DNA of 64,000 nt from Actinacidiphila acidipaludis (GTDB lineage Bacteria > Actinomycetota > Actinomycetes > Streptomycetales > Streptomycetaceae). How positions within the stretch are numbered: position 1 is the first letter of the stretch; each line of letters starts with the position of its first letter. The stretch lies in the NCBI RefSeq assembly GCF_019890725.1, contig NZ_JAINZZ010000026.1:1-64000 (forward strand), read 5' to 3'. The position numbers and the translations under genes are program-made. The notes under the pieces are model-generated. The model searched no databases, was not told the origin of the DNA, and was given only the letters and a program-made list of their open reading frames with translations. This document shows positions 34,344 through 42,923 of the stretch, piece after piece.

Positions 34344-36014
34344 ATGCGTACCCCCACAGCTCTTCACCGCCTGTTCGCCGCCCTGGCGGCCCTCGTCCTC
34401 CTGTCGATCGGCGGCCTGGCCGCCGCCGGCCCGGCCAGCGGCCGCACACCGCCGTCGCCGGCCGCCGCCGGCCCGGTGCGCCCCGACGCCACCGGCACCG
34501 CGCTGCGCAACGGCACCGGCCTGTACCCGCGGGTGGTCCGGCTGGCGCACTCGGGCAGCGCCAACGGCCAACTGGTGGCCAGTGTCGTGGACTTCGACGC
34601 CGCGGGCGGCGTCGGTGTCATCTACCGGAGCACCGACAACGGCGCCACCTTCCAGGAGGTCGGCGACATCCACGACCCCGCGACCGCCAACGGCCTGTGC
34701 TGCTCGACGCTGTTCGAACTCCCCCGGCAGATCGGGGCGATGCCGCCCGGCACCCTGCTGTGGGCGGCGTCCGTCGGGCAGACCCCGTCCAACCGGCGGA
34801 TGGCGATCGACCTCTGGCAGAGCCAGGACCACGGCGTCACCTGGTCGCAACTGCCGCCCTGCCAGACCGCGCCCGACACCGGCGGGCTGTGGGAGCCCGA
34901 GCTGTCCGTCGACGCCGAGGGCGATCTGGTCTGCCACTACTCCGACGAGACGAATCCCGGGGCGCACAGTCAGTCCCTTGAAGAGCGGTTCTCCTCCGAC
35001 GGCCGCACCTGGGGGCCGGTCTACCCGACGGTCGCCCCGACCAGTCAGCCGCTGCGCCCCGGCATGGCGAGCGTCGTCCAACGCGCCGACGGCAGCTACT
35101 ACATGACCTACGAGGTGTGCGGCACCCGCAACCAGTACGACTGCGCCGCCCACTACCGCACCTCGTCCGACGGCGCCGACTGGGGTCCGCCGACCGACAT
35201 CGGCCCGATGATCACCACGGAGACCGGGCAGTACTTCACACACGCGCCCACCGTTGCCTGGCTCGCCAACGGCACCGCGGCCGGCCGTCTGGTGCTGGTC
35301 GGGCAGCAGTTCCGCGAGGCCAACGGCGCCCTCGCGACGACCAGCGGGCGCACTGTTCTGGTCAACACCGAGAACGGCAACGGCTACTGGTTCCCGATCG
35401 GCGCGCCGGTCGCGGTCCCCTCCCCCGACGGCAGCTACTGCCCCAACTACAGCTCCCCGCTGCTGCCGAGCACCGACGGCACGCGGCTGCTGGAGATCGC
35501 CACCGACTACGTCGGCTCGCAGTGCCGGCCCTTCTACGCCACCGGGTCGTCGCAGGGCACCCAGGACTCCACGGGCGCGGGCCTGGCCTCGGGCAGCACC
35601 TACCGGCTGATCGACGTCATCAGCGGCGACTGCCTGGACGTGTCGGCGGATTCCCGCGTGGTGGGCGGCAACATCCAGCAGTGGACGTGCAACGGCCTCG
35701 GTCCGCAGAACTTCCGGTTCACCCGGACGGCGGCCGGCGACTTCACGCTCACCGGGCAGAACTCCGGCCTGTGCGTGGCCGTGGCGGGCGCGGGCACGGC
35801 GCCGGGCGCCAACGTCGACCAGGAGTCCTGCAACGGCTCCGTGGCGGAACGCTGGCAGGCGCTCAACCAGGGCGACGGCTACTGGACGTTCCGCAACACC
35901 GGAAGCGGCCTGTGCCTCGACGTGTCCGGCGGTTCGAGCGCGCCGGGGGCCAACGTCCAGCAGTGGACCTGCAACAAGCTCGCCCCGCAGATCTGGAAGC
36001 TGGAGGTCCGCTGA
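34344..36014 (+). CDS. Secreted sialidase-fold protein with C-terminal ricin B lectin domain
   Basis: The 556-residue product has a signal peptide (about residues 1-33, LFAALAALVLLSIGGLAAAG), then a six-bladed propeller-type domain with Asp-box motifs (RSTDNGATF, QSQDHGVTW, FSSDGRTW, TSSDGADW). The last 130 residues form a ricin-type lectin with QxW motifs (GNIQQWTCN, ANVQQWTCN) and paired Cys. The fold is that of sialidases and related exo-glycosidases such as GH33 or GH93 enzymes. The catalytic Arg triad could not be confirmed, so the substrate is open. The ATG has GGAAGG upstream. Confidence 0.85.
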   Translation: MRTPTALHRLFAALAALVLLSIGGLAAAGPASGRTPPSPAAAGPVRPDATGTALRNGTGLYPRVVRLAHSGSANGQLVASVVDFDAAGGVGVIYRSTDNGATFQEVGDIHDPATANGLCCSTLFELPRQIGAMPPGTLLWAASVGQTPSNRRMAIDLWQSQDHGVTWSQLPPCQTAPDTGGLWEPELSVDAEGDLVCHYSDETNPGAHSQSLEERFSSDGRTWGPVYPTVAPTSQPLRPGMASVVQRADGSYYMTYEVCGTRNQYDCAAHYRTSSDGADWGPPTDIGPMITTETGQYFTHAPTVAWLANGTAAGRLVLVGQQFREANGALATTSGRTVLVNTENGNGYWFPIGAPVAVPSPDGSYCPNYSSPLLPSTDGTRLLEIATDYVGSQCRPFYATGSSQGTQDSTGAGLASGSTYRLIDVISGDCLDVSADSRVVGGNIQQWTCNGLGPQNFRFTRTAAGDFTLTGQNSGLCVAVAGAGTAPGANVDQESCNGSVAERWQALNQGDGYWTFRNTGSGLCLDVSGGSSAPGANVQQWTCNKLAPQIWKLEVR

Positions 36015-36038
36015 GAGTGCCCCGCGCGGGCGGCTGAG

Positions 36039-36079
36039 CACCCCCGGCGGGGGGTCGGGATCCGGCCCCGCCGGGGGTG
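36039..36079 (+). terminator. Terminator of the sialidase-like gene
   Basis: A perfect 14-bp stem (36039-36052 with 36066-36079) begins 24 bases past the stop codon. Confidence 0.85.
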
Positions 36080-36098
36080 AGCACGGCCCGCGCCGGAC

Positions 36099-36129
36099 GG
36101 CCCGGCCGCAGCGAGGCTGCGGCCGGGCC
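36099..36129 (-). terminator. Terminator of the lysozyme gene
   Basis: A perfect 14-bp stem (36099-36112 with 36116-36129) and GAG loop lies about 32 bases past the lysozyme stop on the minus strand. Confidence 0.85.
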
Positions 36130-36160
36130 GCCGGTCGTCCCAGGGGCGGTCGGACGGACC

Positions 36161-37039
36161 TCAGGTGTTGTTGGCCAGCGCCAGCAGGCGGGCCGAGGTG
36201 CCGTTGAAACGGTCGCGGTCGACGGCACCGGGCACGCCGTTCACCGAACCGGAGTCGGTGTACTGCCAGATCGTGGCGTACGGGAAGCCGTTCGGGATCG
36301 TCGGGTCGGCGGCGGAGGTCCAGTTCGCCACCCACAGCGGGCTGCGGGCGGACATGCCGCTCCAGCCGCCGGTGCAGGAGTTCCACCAGCTCGGGCTGGT
36401 GTAGATCACGACGTCACGGCCGGTCTTGGCCTTGTACGTGTTGTAGAAGTCGAGGATCCACGACTGCATCGCCGAGGCCGACTTGCTGTAGCAGCCGCCC
36501 TCCAGGTCGAGCATGCCGGGCAGCGTCAGGTTGTCGCGGGACCAGGCACCGCCGTTGCCCGCGAAGTAGGTGGCCTGCGCCGCTCCGGAGGACAGGTCGG
36601 GCCGGGCGAAGTGGTAGGCGCCCCTGATGACCTTGGCGTTGTAGGCGTTGAGGTAGTTCGCGTTGAAGTTCGGGTCCTTGTACGTGGTGCCCTCGGTGGC
36701 CTTGATCCAGGCGAACTGGATGCCCGCGGACTTCACCGACGACCAGTTGATCGAGCCCTGGTAGTGCGACACGTCGATGCCGGGCGGGGGGTTGCTCGCG
36801 AAGTCCGGGCTCACCACGTCCGGGGTGTTCAGCGCGAGCTGCCGGCTGTCCGGCTTGAAGCTCTTGCCGTCCTGGAGGTAGCCGACGCCGGCGTATCCCT
36901 GACCGAGCGGGATGGGGTTGCCTGACGGCACCGGCTTGGCGAAGGCCGTGCCCGCCGTCATGGTGGCGGTCAGCGCGATGCTCGCGCCGAGGACACCGGT
37001 CGCCATGAGCACCTTGGTGGTGCGCATTCGAGAGAACAA
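36161..37039 (-). CDS. Secreted GH25 lysozyme (N-acetylmuramidase)
   Basis: This 292-residue enzyme cleaves peptidoglycan between MurNAc and GlcNAc. After a signal peptide (VLMATGVLGASIALTATMTA, cut near AFA) and a short linker comes the GH25 barrel: GIDVSHYQGSINW (catalytic Asp, about residue 87), AWIKATEGTTYKDPNF, GAYHFARPD, GMLDLEGG (catalytic Asp/Glu, about 180), VIYTSPSWWNSC and WQYTDSGSVNGVPGAVDRDR. A TTG at 37039 has AGGAGGC 6 bases upstream; the ATG at 37027 is too far from that site, so TTG is preferred. It resembles cellosyl-type lysozymes. Probably acts in hyphal growth or competition. Confidence 0.93.
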   Translation of the reverse strand: MFSRMRTTKVLMATGVLGASIALTATMTAGTAFAKPVPSGNPIPLGQGYAGVGYLQDGKSFKPDSRQLALNTPDVVSPDFASNPPPGIDVSHYQGSINWSSVKSAGIQFAWIKATEGTTYKDPNFNANYLNAYNAKVIRGAYHFARPDLSSGAAQATYFAGNGGAWSRDNLTLPGMLDLEGGCYSKSASAMQSWILDFYNTYKAKTGRDVVIYTSPSWWNSCTGGWSGMSARSPLWVANWTSAADPTIPNGFPYATIWQYTDSGSVNGVPGAVDRDRFNGTSARLLALANNT

Positions 37040-37094
37040 GGCTTGCCTCCTGGGGCGTTGTGGGGACGTCGCAATGAAGGTCGAGCGCGTGGAT

Positions 37095-37192
37095 CTACTC
37101 GCGTAGCGTCGGGTGCGCAAGTGCACCCGGAGTGTGTTTGGTGTGGACGCGCCAAGAGTGACGCATGAACAACCCCCTGCCGTAAAGGGGTT
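37095..37192 (-). promoter_or_regulatory. Structured leader upstream of the lysozyme gene
   Basis: Three hairpins follow one another on the minus strand: AACCCC/GGGGTT (37171-37192), GGGTGC/GCACCC (37111-37128) and CTAC-GCGA-GTAG (37095-37106), the last with a GNRA tetraloop. They lie 56-153 bases before the start codon. This could be a cis-acting RNA. Actinobacterial peptidoglycan hydrolase genes are known targets of c-di-AMP riboswitches, but I do not see that riboswitch's core sequence here. Confidence 0.4.
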
Positions 37193-37286
37193 CCCAAGAA
37201 GCCGCTGTGGTCCAGACCACTACGCAGGTCATCGAACTGCGGCGACGGCGTGGGCCGCGGTCAAACTTTCAGTGCGCTGAAAACCG

Positions 37287-37311
37287 AACTGCCGTCCGAC
37301 GGACGGCAGTT
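37287..37311 (-). terminator. Terminator of the MFS exporter gene
   Basis: A perfect 12-bp inverted repeat (37287-37298 with 37300-37311) is followed on the minus strand by CGGTTTTC, about 110 bases past the exporter stop. A second small palindrome, TTTCAG-TGCG-CTGAAA, lies at 37268-37283. Confidence 0.65.
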
Positions 37312-37421
37312 GGCGCTCCCCCAGCCGGGCGGCGCCGGCTCGCGGTGGGCCGCCGGCCCGCACGCCCGACCGGCCCGCACGGATGTGTGTCCCGCGCGGG
37401 CCGGCCGGGCAGCCGCCCGGC

Positions 37422-38888
37422 TCAGCGCACGGCCCGCACCCCCGCCCGGTCCTTCGCCAGCGGCGCCCGCGCACCGGGCCCCTCGCCGACCGTCGCGGCC
37501 CCGCCGCCCGGCCGTCCCGGCGCCAGGCACGCCACGAGCGCCCCCGCGAACGCGACCACCGCCGCGACCACTTCGGCGTACCGGAACCCGTGCATGAACG
37601 ACGCGGGCGAGCCGTAGCCGCCGTGCGCGGCGAAGGCCGCCGCCAGCACCGCCACCCCGAAGACGGCCCCCGACTCCCGGACCGTGTTGTTGGTGCCGGC
37701 CGCCACGCCCGACTCACCGGCCGGCACCGACCCGACGACGGCGCCCGCCACCGTCGGGAAGACCATCGAGATCCCGATGCCGGAGACGACCAGCGGCAGC
37801 ACCAGGGAGGCGAAGCCGACGCCGGGCCCGGCCTCCTCGGCGAGCCACAGCAGGCCGCCACCCTGCAGCAGCATGCCGACGATCATGAACGGCCGGTTGC
37901 CGAACCGGTCCGACAGCCCGCCGGCGACCGGTGCGACGATCATCGGCATGCCGTTCCAGACGAGCATCCGTACCCCGGTCTGGAGCGGATCGTGGCCGAG
38001 GCCGGTCTGGAACATCTGGGCGACCATGAACAGCGAGCCGATCAGCGAGAAGGACAGCAGGAACGCGACGGCGTTCGCGGTGGAGAACGCGCGGTTGCGG
38101 AAGTGGCCGAGCGGCAGCATCGGATGGCGCGCCCGGCGCTGCCACAGCAGGAACGCGGCCAGCAGAACCGCGCCGAGGGCCAGCGACCCCAGCACCTCCG
38201 CGCTCCCCCAGCCGGCGGACGGCGCGCGCACCGGCGCCCAGGTCAGGGCGAACAGCGCGGCCGCCGCCAGAATCACGCCGGGCACGTCGAGCTGGGGGCG
38301 GTTGCCGTGGCTCTCGGTCAGCCTGACGAGGCACAGCAGCAGGGTGACGACGCCGACCGGCACGTTGATCCAGAAGACCCACTGCCAGGCGCAGTACTGC
38401 AGGATCACCCCGCCGACGACCGGGCCCGCCGCGACCCCGAGCCCCGTGATGCCGCCCCAGATCCCGATCGCGGCACCCCGCTTCCCGGGCGGGAAGGCGT
38501 CGCTGATCAGGCTCAGCGACAGCGGCAGGACCAGGGCCGCCCCGCAGCCCTGGACGGTGCGGGCGGCGATCAGCTCTCCGACGGTGCCGGACAGGGCGCA
38601 GGCCGCGGACGCGGCCACGAACACGGCCAGGCCGATGACGTACAGGCGTTTCTTGCCGAACCGGTCGCCGAGTGCCGATCCGGTGAGCATCAGGCAGGCG
38701 AAGGCCAGGTTGTAGGCGTTGAGCGTCCATTCGAGGTCGGACAGGCCGGCGTGCAGCTGGGTCTGGAACTTCGGCAGCGCGGTCGAGACGACCACGACGT
38801 CGAGAGAGGTGACGAAGGCGCCGATCGACGCCAGGACCGCGGTCCAGGCCGTGCGACGGGCGGGCGCGGGCGTACCGGTGGTGCTCAT
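37422..38888 (-). CDS. DHA2-family MFS drug exporter (14-helix type)
   Basis: The 488-residue protein has about 14 hydrophobic helices and DHA2 signatures: LDVVVVSTALPKFQTQLHA (motif D1), LMLTGSALGDRFGKKRLYVI (motif A, about residue 65), LIAARTVQGCGAALVLPLSL (motif B) and GLGVAAGPVVGGVILQ (motif C). Such pumps are proton-driven exporters of drugs or secondary metabolites. It follows a small monooxygenase-like gene by 29 bases on the same strand, and both are divergent from a sigma factor gene. The C-terminus is a hydrophilic tail. Confidence 0.9.
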   Translation of the reverse strand: MSTTGTPAPARRTAWTAVLASIGAFVTSLDVVVVSTALPKFQTQLHAGLSDLEWTLNAYNLAFACLMLTGSALGDRFGKKRLYVIGLAVFVAASAACALSGTVGELIAARTVQGCGAALVLPLSLSLISDAFPPGKRGAAIGIWGGITGLGVAAGPVVGGVILQYCAWQWVFWINVPVGVVTLLLCLVRLTESHGNRPQLDVPGVILAAAALFALTWAPVRAPSAGWGSAEVLGSLALGAVLLAAFLLWQRRARHPMLPLGHFRNRAFSTANAVAFLLSFSLIGSLFMVAQMFQTGLGHDPLQTGVRMLVWNGMPMIVAPVAGGLSDRFGNRPFMIVGMLLQGGGLLWLAEEAGPGVGFASLVLPLVVSGIGISMVFPTVAGAVVGSVPAGESGVAAGTNNTVRESGAVFGVAVLAAAFAAHGGYGSPASFMHGFRYAEVVAAVVAFAGALVACLAPGRPGGGAATVGEGPGARAPLAKDRAGVRAVR

Positions 38889-38917
38889 GGGAGTCCTCTC
38901 GTGCGGCGGGGCCGTGC

Positions 38918-39217
38918 TCACAGCAGCCCGTAGTTGCCGACGACCACCGCGTCGCCGCGGGTCGGCGGCGCGGTGACGCGGTCCCCCAGGTCGCGCTGGA
39001 ACGCCTGGAACGCGGGCAGTGCGAGCAGCGGCGCGGGGCCGGTGCCCTCGGTGACCGCGAGGTGCAGGAAGGCACCGCCGCCGACGAGCAGGGTGGCGTA
39101 GCGGAAGTCCGCGGGACGCCGGTCGGCGAGTTCGCGGTAGACGGAGCCGACCAGGCGGGAGTTCTCGGCGACGGCGTCGGGGCGGACGGTGTACCGGATG
39201 ACGTGGAAAGTGTTCAT
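38918..39217 (-). CDS. Small antibiotic-biosynthesis-monooxygenase-like protein
   Basis: A 99-residue product with a ferredoxin-like pattern: MNTFHVIRYTVRPDAVAENS, LVGSVYRELADRRPADFRYA, TLLVGGGAFLHLAVTEG, then VTAPPTRGDAVVVGNYGLL. This resembles dimeric ABM/heme-oxygenase-like proteins, although no catalytic residue can be named. It sits at the head of an operon with the DHA2 exporter and divergent from a sigma factor. Possibly a quinone or polyketide-modifying enzyme; this is inference. Confidence 0.75.
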   Translation of the reverse strand: MNTFHVIRYTVRPDAVAENSRLVGSVYRELADRRPADFRYATLLVGGGAFLHLAVTEGTGPAPLLALPAFQAFQRDLGDRVTAPPTRGDAVVVGNYGLL

Positions 39218-39371
39218 GCCGGTACTGACAAAAGCGGGGCCGCCGATTCACCGGCCGGCCGAACAGCGTGCGGCACGACGGAACTGTCGCCCAGGTCCGG
39301 CGCGCTGCGGTGAATTCCCGGCACGCGTGGTGTCCCTATGTCCAGACGCCCCCGTTCCGAGGAGAGATCCG

Positions 39372-40385
39372 GTGCCCCCTCCCGCTGCCGCGCTCGACGG
39401 CCCCTTCGCCGAGCTGGCCGTTCCCTACCGTCAGGAGCTGCTGGCCCACTGCTACCGCATGGTCGGATCCCTGCACGACGCCGAGGACCTGGTCCAGGAG
39501 ACCCTGCTGCGGGCCTGGCGCGGCTACGGGAGCTTCGACGGCCGCGCGTCGCTGCGCACCTGGCTGTACCGCATCGCCACCAACACCTGCCTGACGGCCC
39601 TGGGCAGCACCCACCGCCGGGTGCTGCCGTCGGGGCTGGGCACGGGCACCTCGGACTCCGAGGGGGCCGCCCCACGTCGGGACGGGGAGGTGCTGTGGCT
39701 GGAGCCCTTCCCGACGCCGGAACTCACCGCTCCCGAGACCGATCCGGCCTCCATCGTGGCGCTGCGCGACACCACGCGACTGGCTCTGATCGCCGCGTTC
39801 CAGCGGCTGCCCGCGCGGCAGCGGGCGGCGCTGGTGCTGGTCGACGTGGTGGGTTACACCCCCGCCGAGGTCGCCGGACTGCTGGACGTGACCGTCATCT
39901 CGGTGCGCAGTCTGCTCCAGCGGGCCCGTACGACGCTGGCCGCCGACGCGCCGGAGCCGGAGCGGGTGGTCCCGACCCCGGACGTCGACGCCGGCCTGCT
40001 CGACCGGTACCTGCGGGCCTTCGAGACCTCGGACACCGCAGAACTGGCCCGGCTCCTGGCGGCGGACGTGGCGTACGAGATGCCGCCGATCCCGGTGTGG
40101 TTCACCGGCCGCGCCGCCGTGGCCGACCACCACGCACGGCGCGTGTTCCGGCACGAGTGCCGGGGCCTGACGGTGTCGGCGAACGGCTACCCGGCGCTGG
40201 CGACCTATCTGCGGTCGTCGGCCGGCGAGCCGTTCGCCGCGCACGGGATCCAGGTGATCGAGCCGCGCGGCGGGCTGATCGCGCGGATCACCGTGTTCCT
40301 CGACGGAACGCTCGTCGGCCGCTTCGGGCTGCCGGCGTTCCTCCCGGCCGGGACCGCCGCCGGCCGTGCCCCGTCCGGGAGGTGA
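39372..40385 (+). CDS. Sigma-70 factor (ECF type) with SnoaL-like C-terminal domain
   Basis: The 337-residue protein is of the ECF41/TIGR02960-like type. Region 2 is at about residues 15-85 (DAEDLVQETLLRAWRGYGSF, WLYRIATNTCLTALGSTHRR), and region 4 at about 140-195 (FQRLPARQRAALVLVDVVGY, TPAEVAGLLDVTVISVRSLL). A C-terminal SnoaL/NTF2-like domain (about 205-325, YLRAFETSDTAELARLLAAD) is thought to control activity in such factors. No anti-sigma gene is adjacent; the divergent small monooxygenase-like gene may be a target, as is common for this class. GTG start with GGAGAGA upstream. Confidence 0.9.
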   Translation: MPPPAAALDGPFAELAVPYRQELLAHCYRMVGSLHDAEDLVQETLLRAWRGYGSFDGRASLRTWLYRIATNTCLTALGSTHRRVLPSGLGTGTSDSEGAAPRRDGEVLWLEPFPTPELTAPETDPASIVALRDTTRLALIAAFQRLPARQRAALVLVDVVGYTPAEVAGLLDVTVISVRSLLQRARTTLAADAPEPERVVPTPDVDAGLLDRYLRAFETSDTAELARLLAADVAYEMPPIPVWFTGRAAVADHHARRVFRHECRGLTVSANGYPALATYLRSSAGEPFAAHGIQVIEPRGGLIARITVFLDGTLVGRFGLPAFLPAGTAAGRAPSGR

Positions 40386-40424
40386 GGCCGCCGCGCGCGG
40401 GAGCTGCGGCCGTCGCGCGGTGGG

Positions 40425-41282
40425 TCAGCCGAGGTCGGCGAGGTCCTGCTCGGTGAGCCGGAGGGAGGCCGCGGCGACGTTCTCCTCCAGGTGGGCCGGG
40501 GATCCGGTGCCGGGGATGGGCAGGATGTTCGGGGACCGCGCGAGCAGCCAGGCCAGCGCCACCTGCGGCACCGTCACGCCGTGGCGGCCGGCCACCGCGT
40601 CCAGGCGCGCGGCGGTGATCGGGCGGAAGCCGCCGACCGGGAAGTACGGCACATAGGCGATGCCGGCCTCGGCGCAGGCGTCCACCAGCGGATCGTCCTC
40701 GCGCTGGGCCAGGTTGTAGAGGTTCTGGACGCAGGCGATCGGCGCGACGGTCCGTGCCAGGGCGAACTCCTCCGCTGTGATGTTGGAGATGCCCAAGTGC
40801 CGGATCAGGCCCTCCTGTTGCAGTCCGTACAGGGCCTCCAGGGGTGCGGCGAGGGAGCTGCCGTCGTGGCCCAGGTCGCCCATGCGCAGGTTCACCACGT
40901 CGATGCGGTCGACGCCCAGCGACCGCAGGTTGGCCTCGACCGCGCGGCGCAGGTTGGCGGGGGTCAGCCCGGCCTTCCGCTCGGCGGGCAGGTCCACGTC
41001 GGGCCCTTCGACGAGGGCCCCCACCTTGGTGACGATCACCAGGCCGTCCGGGTAGGGGTGCAGGGCCTCGCGGATCAGGTCGTTGGCCGCGACGCCGTCG
41101 CGCGCGTAGTAGTACGAGGTGTCGATGTGGTTCACCCCGAGCTCCACGGCGCGGCGCAGCACCTTCAGCGCCGTCTCGCGGCCGGGCCGGTCCCCGCGCG
41201 GCCAGCCCGTCAGCTTCATCGTGCCGTACCCGATGCGGGCGACCTTCAAGTCCCCGCCCAGCGCCCACTGTTCAGTCGTCAT
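40425..41282 (-). CDS. Aldo/keto reductase
   Basis: This 285-residue NADPH-dependent reductase has the AKR barrel motifs: RIGYGTMKLTGWPRGDRPGR, VNHIDTSYYYARDGVAANDL (catalytic Asp and Tyr, about residues 50-60), VIVTKVG (Lys, about 85), VDRIDVVNLRMGDL, HLGISNITAEEFALA and ILPIPGTGSPAHLEENVAAA for cofactor binding. In the catalytic tetrad the usual His in DLVLLHRP-like strands is replaced by Asn-Leu-Arg (VVNLRMG), as in some subfamilies. The gene is divergent from a TetR regulator, with a shared operator between them. Substrate unknown. Confidence 0.9.
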   Translation of the reverse strand: MTTEQWALGGDLKVARIGYGTMKLTGWPRGDRPGRETALKVLRRAVELGVNHIDTSYYYARDGVAANDLIREALHPYPDGLVIVTKVGALVEGPDVDLPAERKAGLTPANLRRAVEANLRSLGVDRIDVVNLRMGDLGHDGSSLAAPLEALYGLQQEGLIRHLGISNITAEEFALARTVAPIACVQNLYNLAQREDDPLVDACAEAGIAYVPYFPVGGFRPITAARLDAVAGRHGVTVPQVALAWLLARSPNILPIPGTGSPAHLEENVAAASLRLTEQDLADLG

Positions 41283-41376
41283 GAAGCGCAACCCTAGGTC
41301 AGCCGTCCGCCCGTCGCGCGGGGTCCGGGGCGCCCGGCCCTCTCTGCTCGGCCCCGCCAGGGACGAGACGGTAGAA

Positions 41377-41392
41377 TGGACTGCACGGTCCA
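41377..41392. promoter_or_regulatory. TetR operator copy 1 (TGGAC-N6-GTCCA)
   Basis: The palindrome TGGAC-TGCACG-GTCCA lies between the aldo/keto reductase and the tetR gene, 34 bases before the tetR start. It overlaps a -10-like TAGAAT (41372-41377). The same palindrome with the same spacing recurs at 42924-42939. Confidence 0.7.
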
Positions 41393-41425
41393 GACGAAGA
41401 GGCGGACGGGGACGGAGGTGGCGCT

Positions 41426-42058
41426 GTGCCGAACGGGACGACGCCGAAGCTGACGGCGAAGGGGAAGGCGACGCGCGGGCGCATCGTCGAGGGGGCGGCC
41501 GCCGTCCTGCGGGAGCGGGGGGTGGGGGCGGCCACGCTGGAGGACGTGATGGCCCGCACCCGCGCGAGCAAGAGCCAGCTCTTCCACTACTTCCCCGGCG
41601 GCAAGGACGAACTGCTGCTGGCGGTCGCGCAGTTCGAGGCGGACCAGGTCCTGGAGGACCAGCAGCCGTACCTGGGCCGGCTGGACTCCTGGGAGGCCTG
41701 GCAGCACTGGCGGGACGCGGTGGTCGCGCGCTACGAGCAGCAGGGCGACCAGTGCCCGCTCGGCTCGCTCTTCCACCAGGTGGGCCGGGCGACCCCGGGC
41801 GCCCGCGCGATCGTCGTCGAGCTGATGCGCCGCTGGCAGGACGCCCTGGCCGCCGGGATGCGGGAGCAGCAGGCGGCCGGGCGTCTGCCGTCGGATCTCG
41901 ACGTCGACACCCGGGCGGCCGCGCTGCTCGCCGGTATCCAGGGCGGGGTCTCGATCCTGCTGTCGACCGGTGAGTCGGACCATCTGCGGGCCGCACTCGA
42001 CCAGGGGATCGCCGATCTGCGCCGCACAGGCGAGGGCCTGGCGCTCAGCCCGCGATGA
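41426..42058 (+). CDS. TetR-family transcriptional regulator
   Basis: The 210-residue protein has an N-terminal TetR helix-turn-helix (residues about 10-58): ATRGRIVEGAAAVLRERGVG, AATLEDVMARTRASKSQLFH, YFPGGKDELL. The C-terminal ligand domain matches the TetR_C_6/LmrA-like type (CPLGSLFHQVGRATPGARAI). The GTG start has GGAGG at 7 bases. Transcribed away from an aldo/keto reductase and towards an SDR gene, whose end it overlaps by 14 bases. Two identical-type palindromes in the locus are its probable operators. Confidence 0.9.
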   Translation: MPNGTTPKLTAKGKATRGRIVEGAAAVLRERGVGAATLEDVMARTRASKSQLFHYFPGGKDELLLAVAQFEADQVLEDQQPYLGRLDSWEAWQHWRDAVVARYEQQGDQCPLGSLFHQVGRATPGARAIVVELMRRWQDALAAGMREQQAAGRLPSDLDVDTRAAALLAGIQGGVSILLSTGESDHLRAALDQGIADLRRTGEGLALSPR

Positions 42059-42809
42059 CCGCCGCGGTGGTGCGGCCGCCGTCGACGTCCAGCACGATGC
42101 CGTGGACGAACCGGGCGTCGTCGCCCGCGAGGTAGACCGCGGCGGCGGCGATGTCCTGCGGGTCGCCCATGCGCCCGGCCGGGGTGCCCTTCATCATCGC
42201 CTCGGCCGGGTGCTCCTCACCGGGCACCGGCGCCAGCACCACGCCCGGGGAGATCGCGTTGACCCGCACGCCCTGCGGGCCGAACTCCGCCGCCCACGCG
42301 CGCGTCAGGGTCTCCATCGCGCCCTTGGTGGAGCTGTAGAGGGCGCCGACCGGGATGCCCAGGCGCGCGATCCACGAGCCCAGGTTGACGATCGCGCCGG
42401 AGCCGGCCTCGGCCATGGCCGGGGCGACCGCCGCGGTGAGGAAGAAGGGGGCCTTGACGTTGACGGCGTAGACCCGGTCGAAGGTCTTCTCGTCGGTGGC
42501 GGCGGTGACGTCCGCGGGGTAGATGCCGGCGTTGTTCACCAGGACGTCGATCCGGCCGCCGAGCGCCGCGGTCGCCTCCCGGGCCAGGGCCTGCGACGCG
42601 GCGGCGCTGCCGTCCAGGTCGGCGGCGACGAAGTCGGCGCGCCCGCCGCGGGCCCGGATGCCCTCGACCACCTCCCGCCCCCGTTCCGCACTGCGTCCCG
42701 AGACGACGACGTGCGCCCCCTCGGCTGCGAACGCCTCGGCGATCGCCCGTCCGATGTTGCTGGTGGCCCCGGTCACCAGGGCGGTCTTGCCTTCCAGGCG
42801 CGTCGACAT
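42045..42809 (-). CDS. Short-chain dehydrogenase/reductase
   Basis: A 254-residue classical SDR with NAD(P)-binding TGATSNIGRAIAEAFAAEGA (about residue 14), NNAGIY (about 90), the catalytic Ser in VNLGSWIARLG (about 143) and YSSTKGA with active Tyr and Lys (about 156-160), and VRVNAISPGVV. The C-terminus FVHGIVLDVDGGRTTA is typical of 3-oxoacyl-ACP reductase-like SDRs. The ATG has GAGGAG upstream. An operator matching that of the tetR promoter lies 115 bases upstream, so it belongs to the same regulon. It converges on tetR with a 14-base overlap. Confidence 0.92.
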   Translation of the reverse strand: MSTRLEGKTALVTGATSNIGRAIAEAFAAEGAHVVVSGRSAERGREVVEGIRARGGRADFVAADLDGSAAASQALAREATAALGGRIDVLVNNAGIYPADVTAATDEKTFDRVYAVNVKAPFFLTAAVAPAMAEAGSGAIVNLGSWIARLGIPVGALYSSTKGAMETLTRAWAAEFGPQGVRVNAISPGVVLAPVPGEEHPAEAMMKGTPAGRMGDPQDIAAAAVYLAGDDARFVHGIVLDVDGGRTTAAVIAG

Positions 42810-42923
42810 GTCAACTCCTCGACTCGGCGATATCGGCCGGGCTCCACCCCAGGTCACACGCGCGAGCAGGGTGCTCCGGCCACCCCTTCGACGGGGCACA
42901 CCGCCACTGTGCGCCGCAAAAAA

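Noticed and set aside
37040-37200. c-di-AMP (ydaO-type) riboswitch upstream of the lysozyme gene.
   Set aside because: The core segments I know for this class (a GGGGUGAAU-like strand and the paired GGGGAACC-type motif in the right order) are not present.
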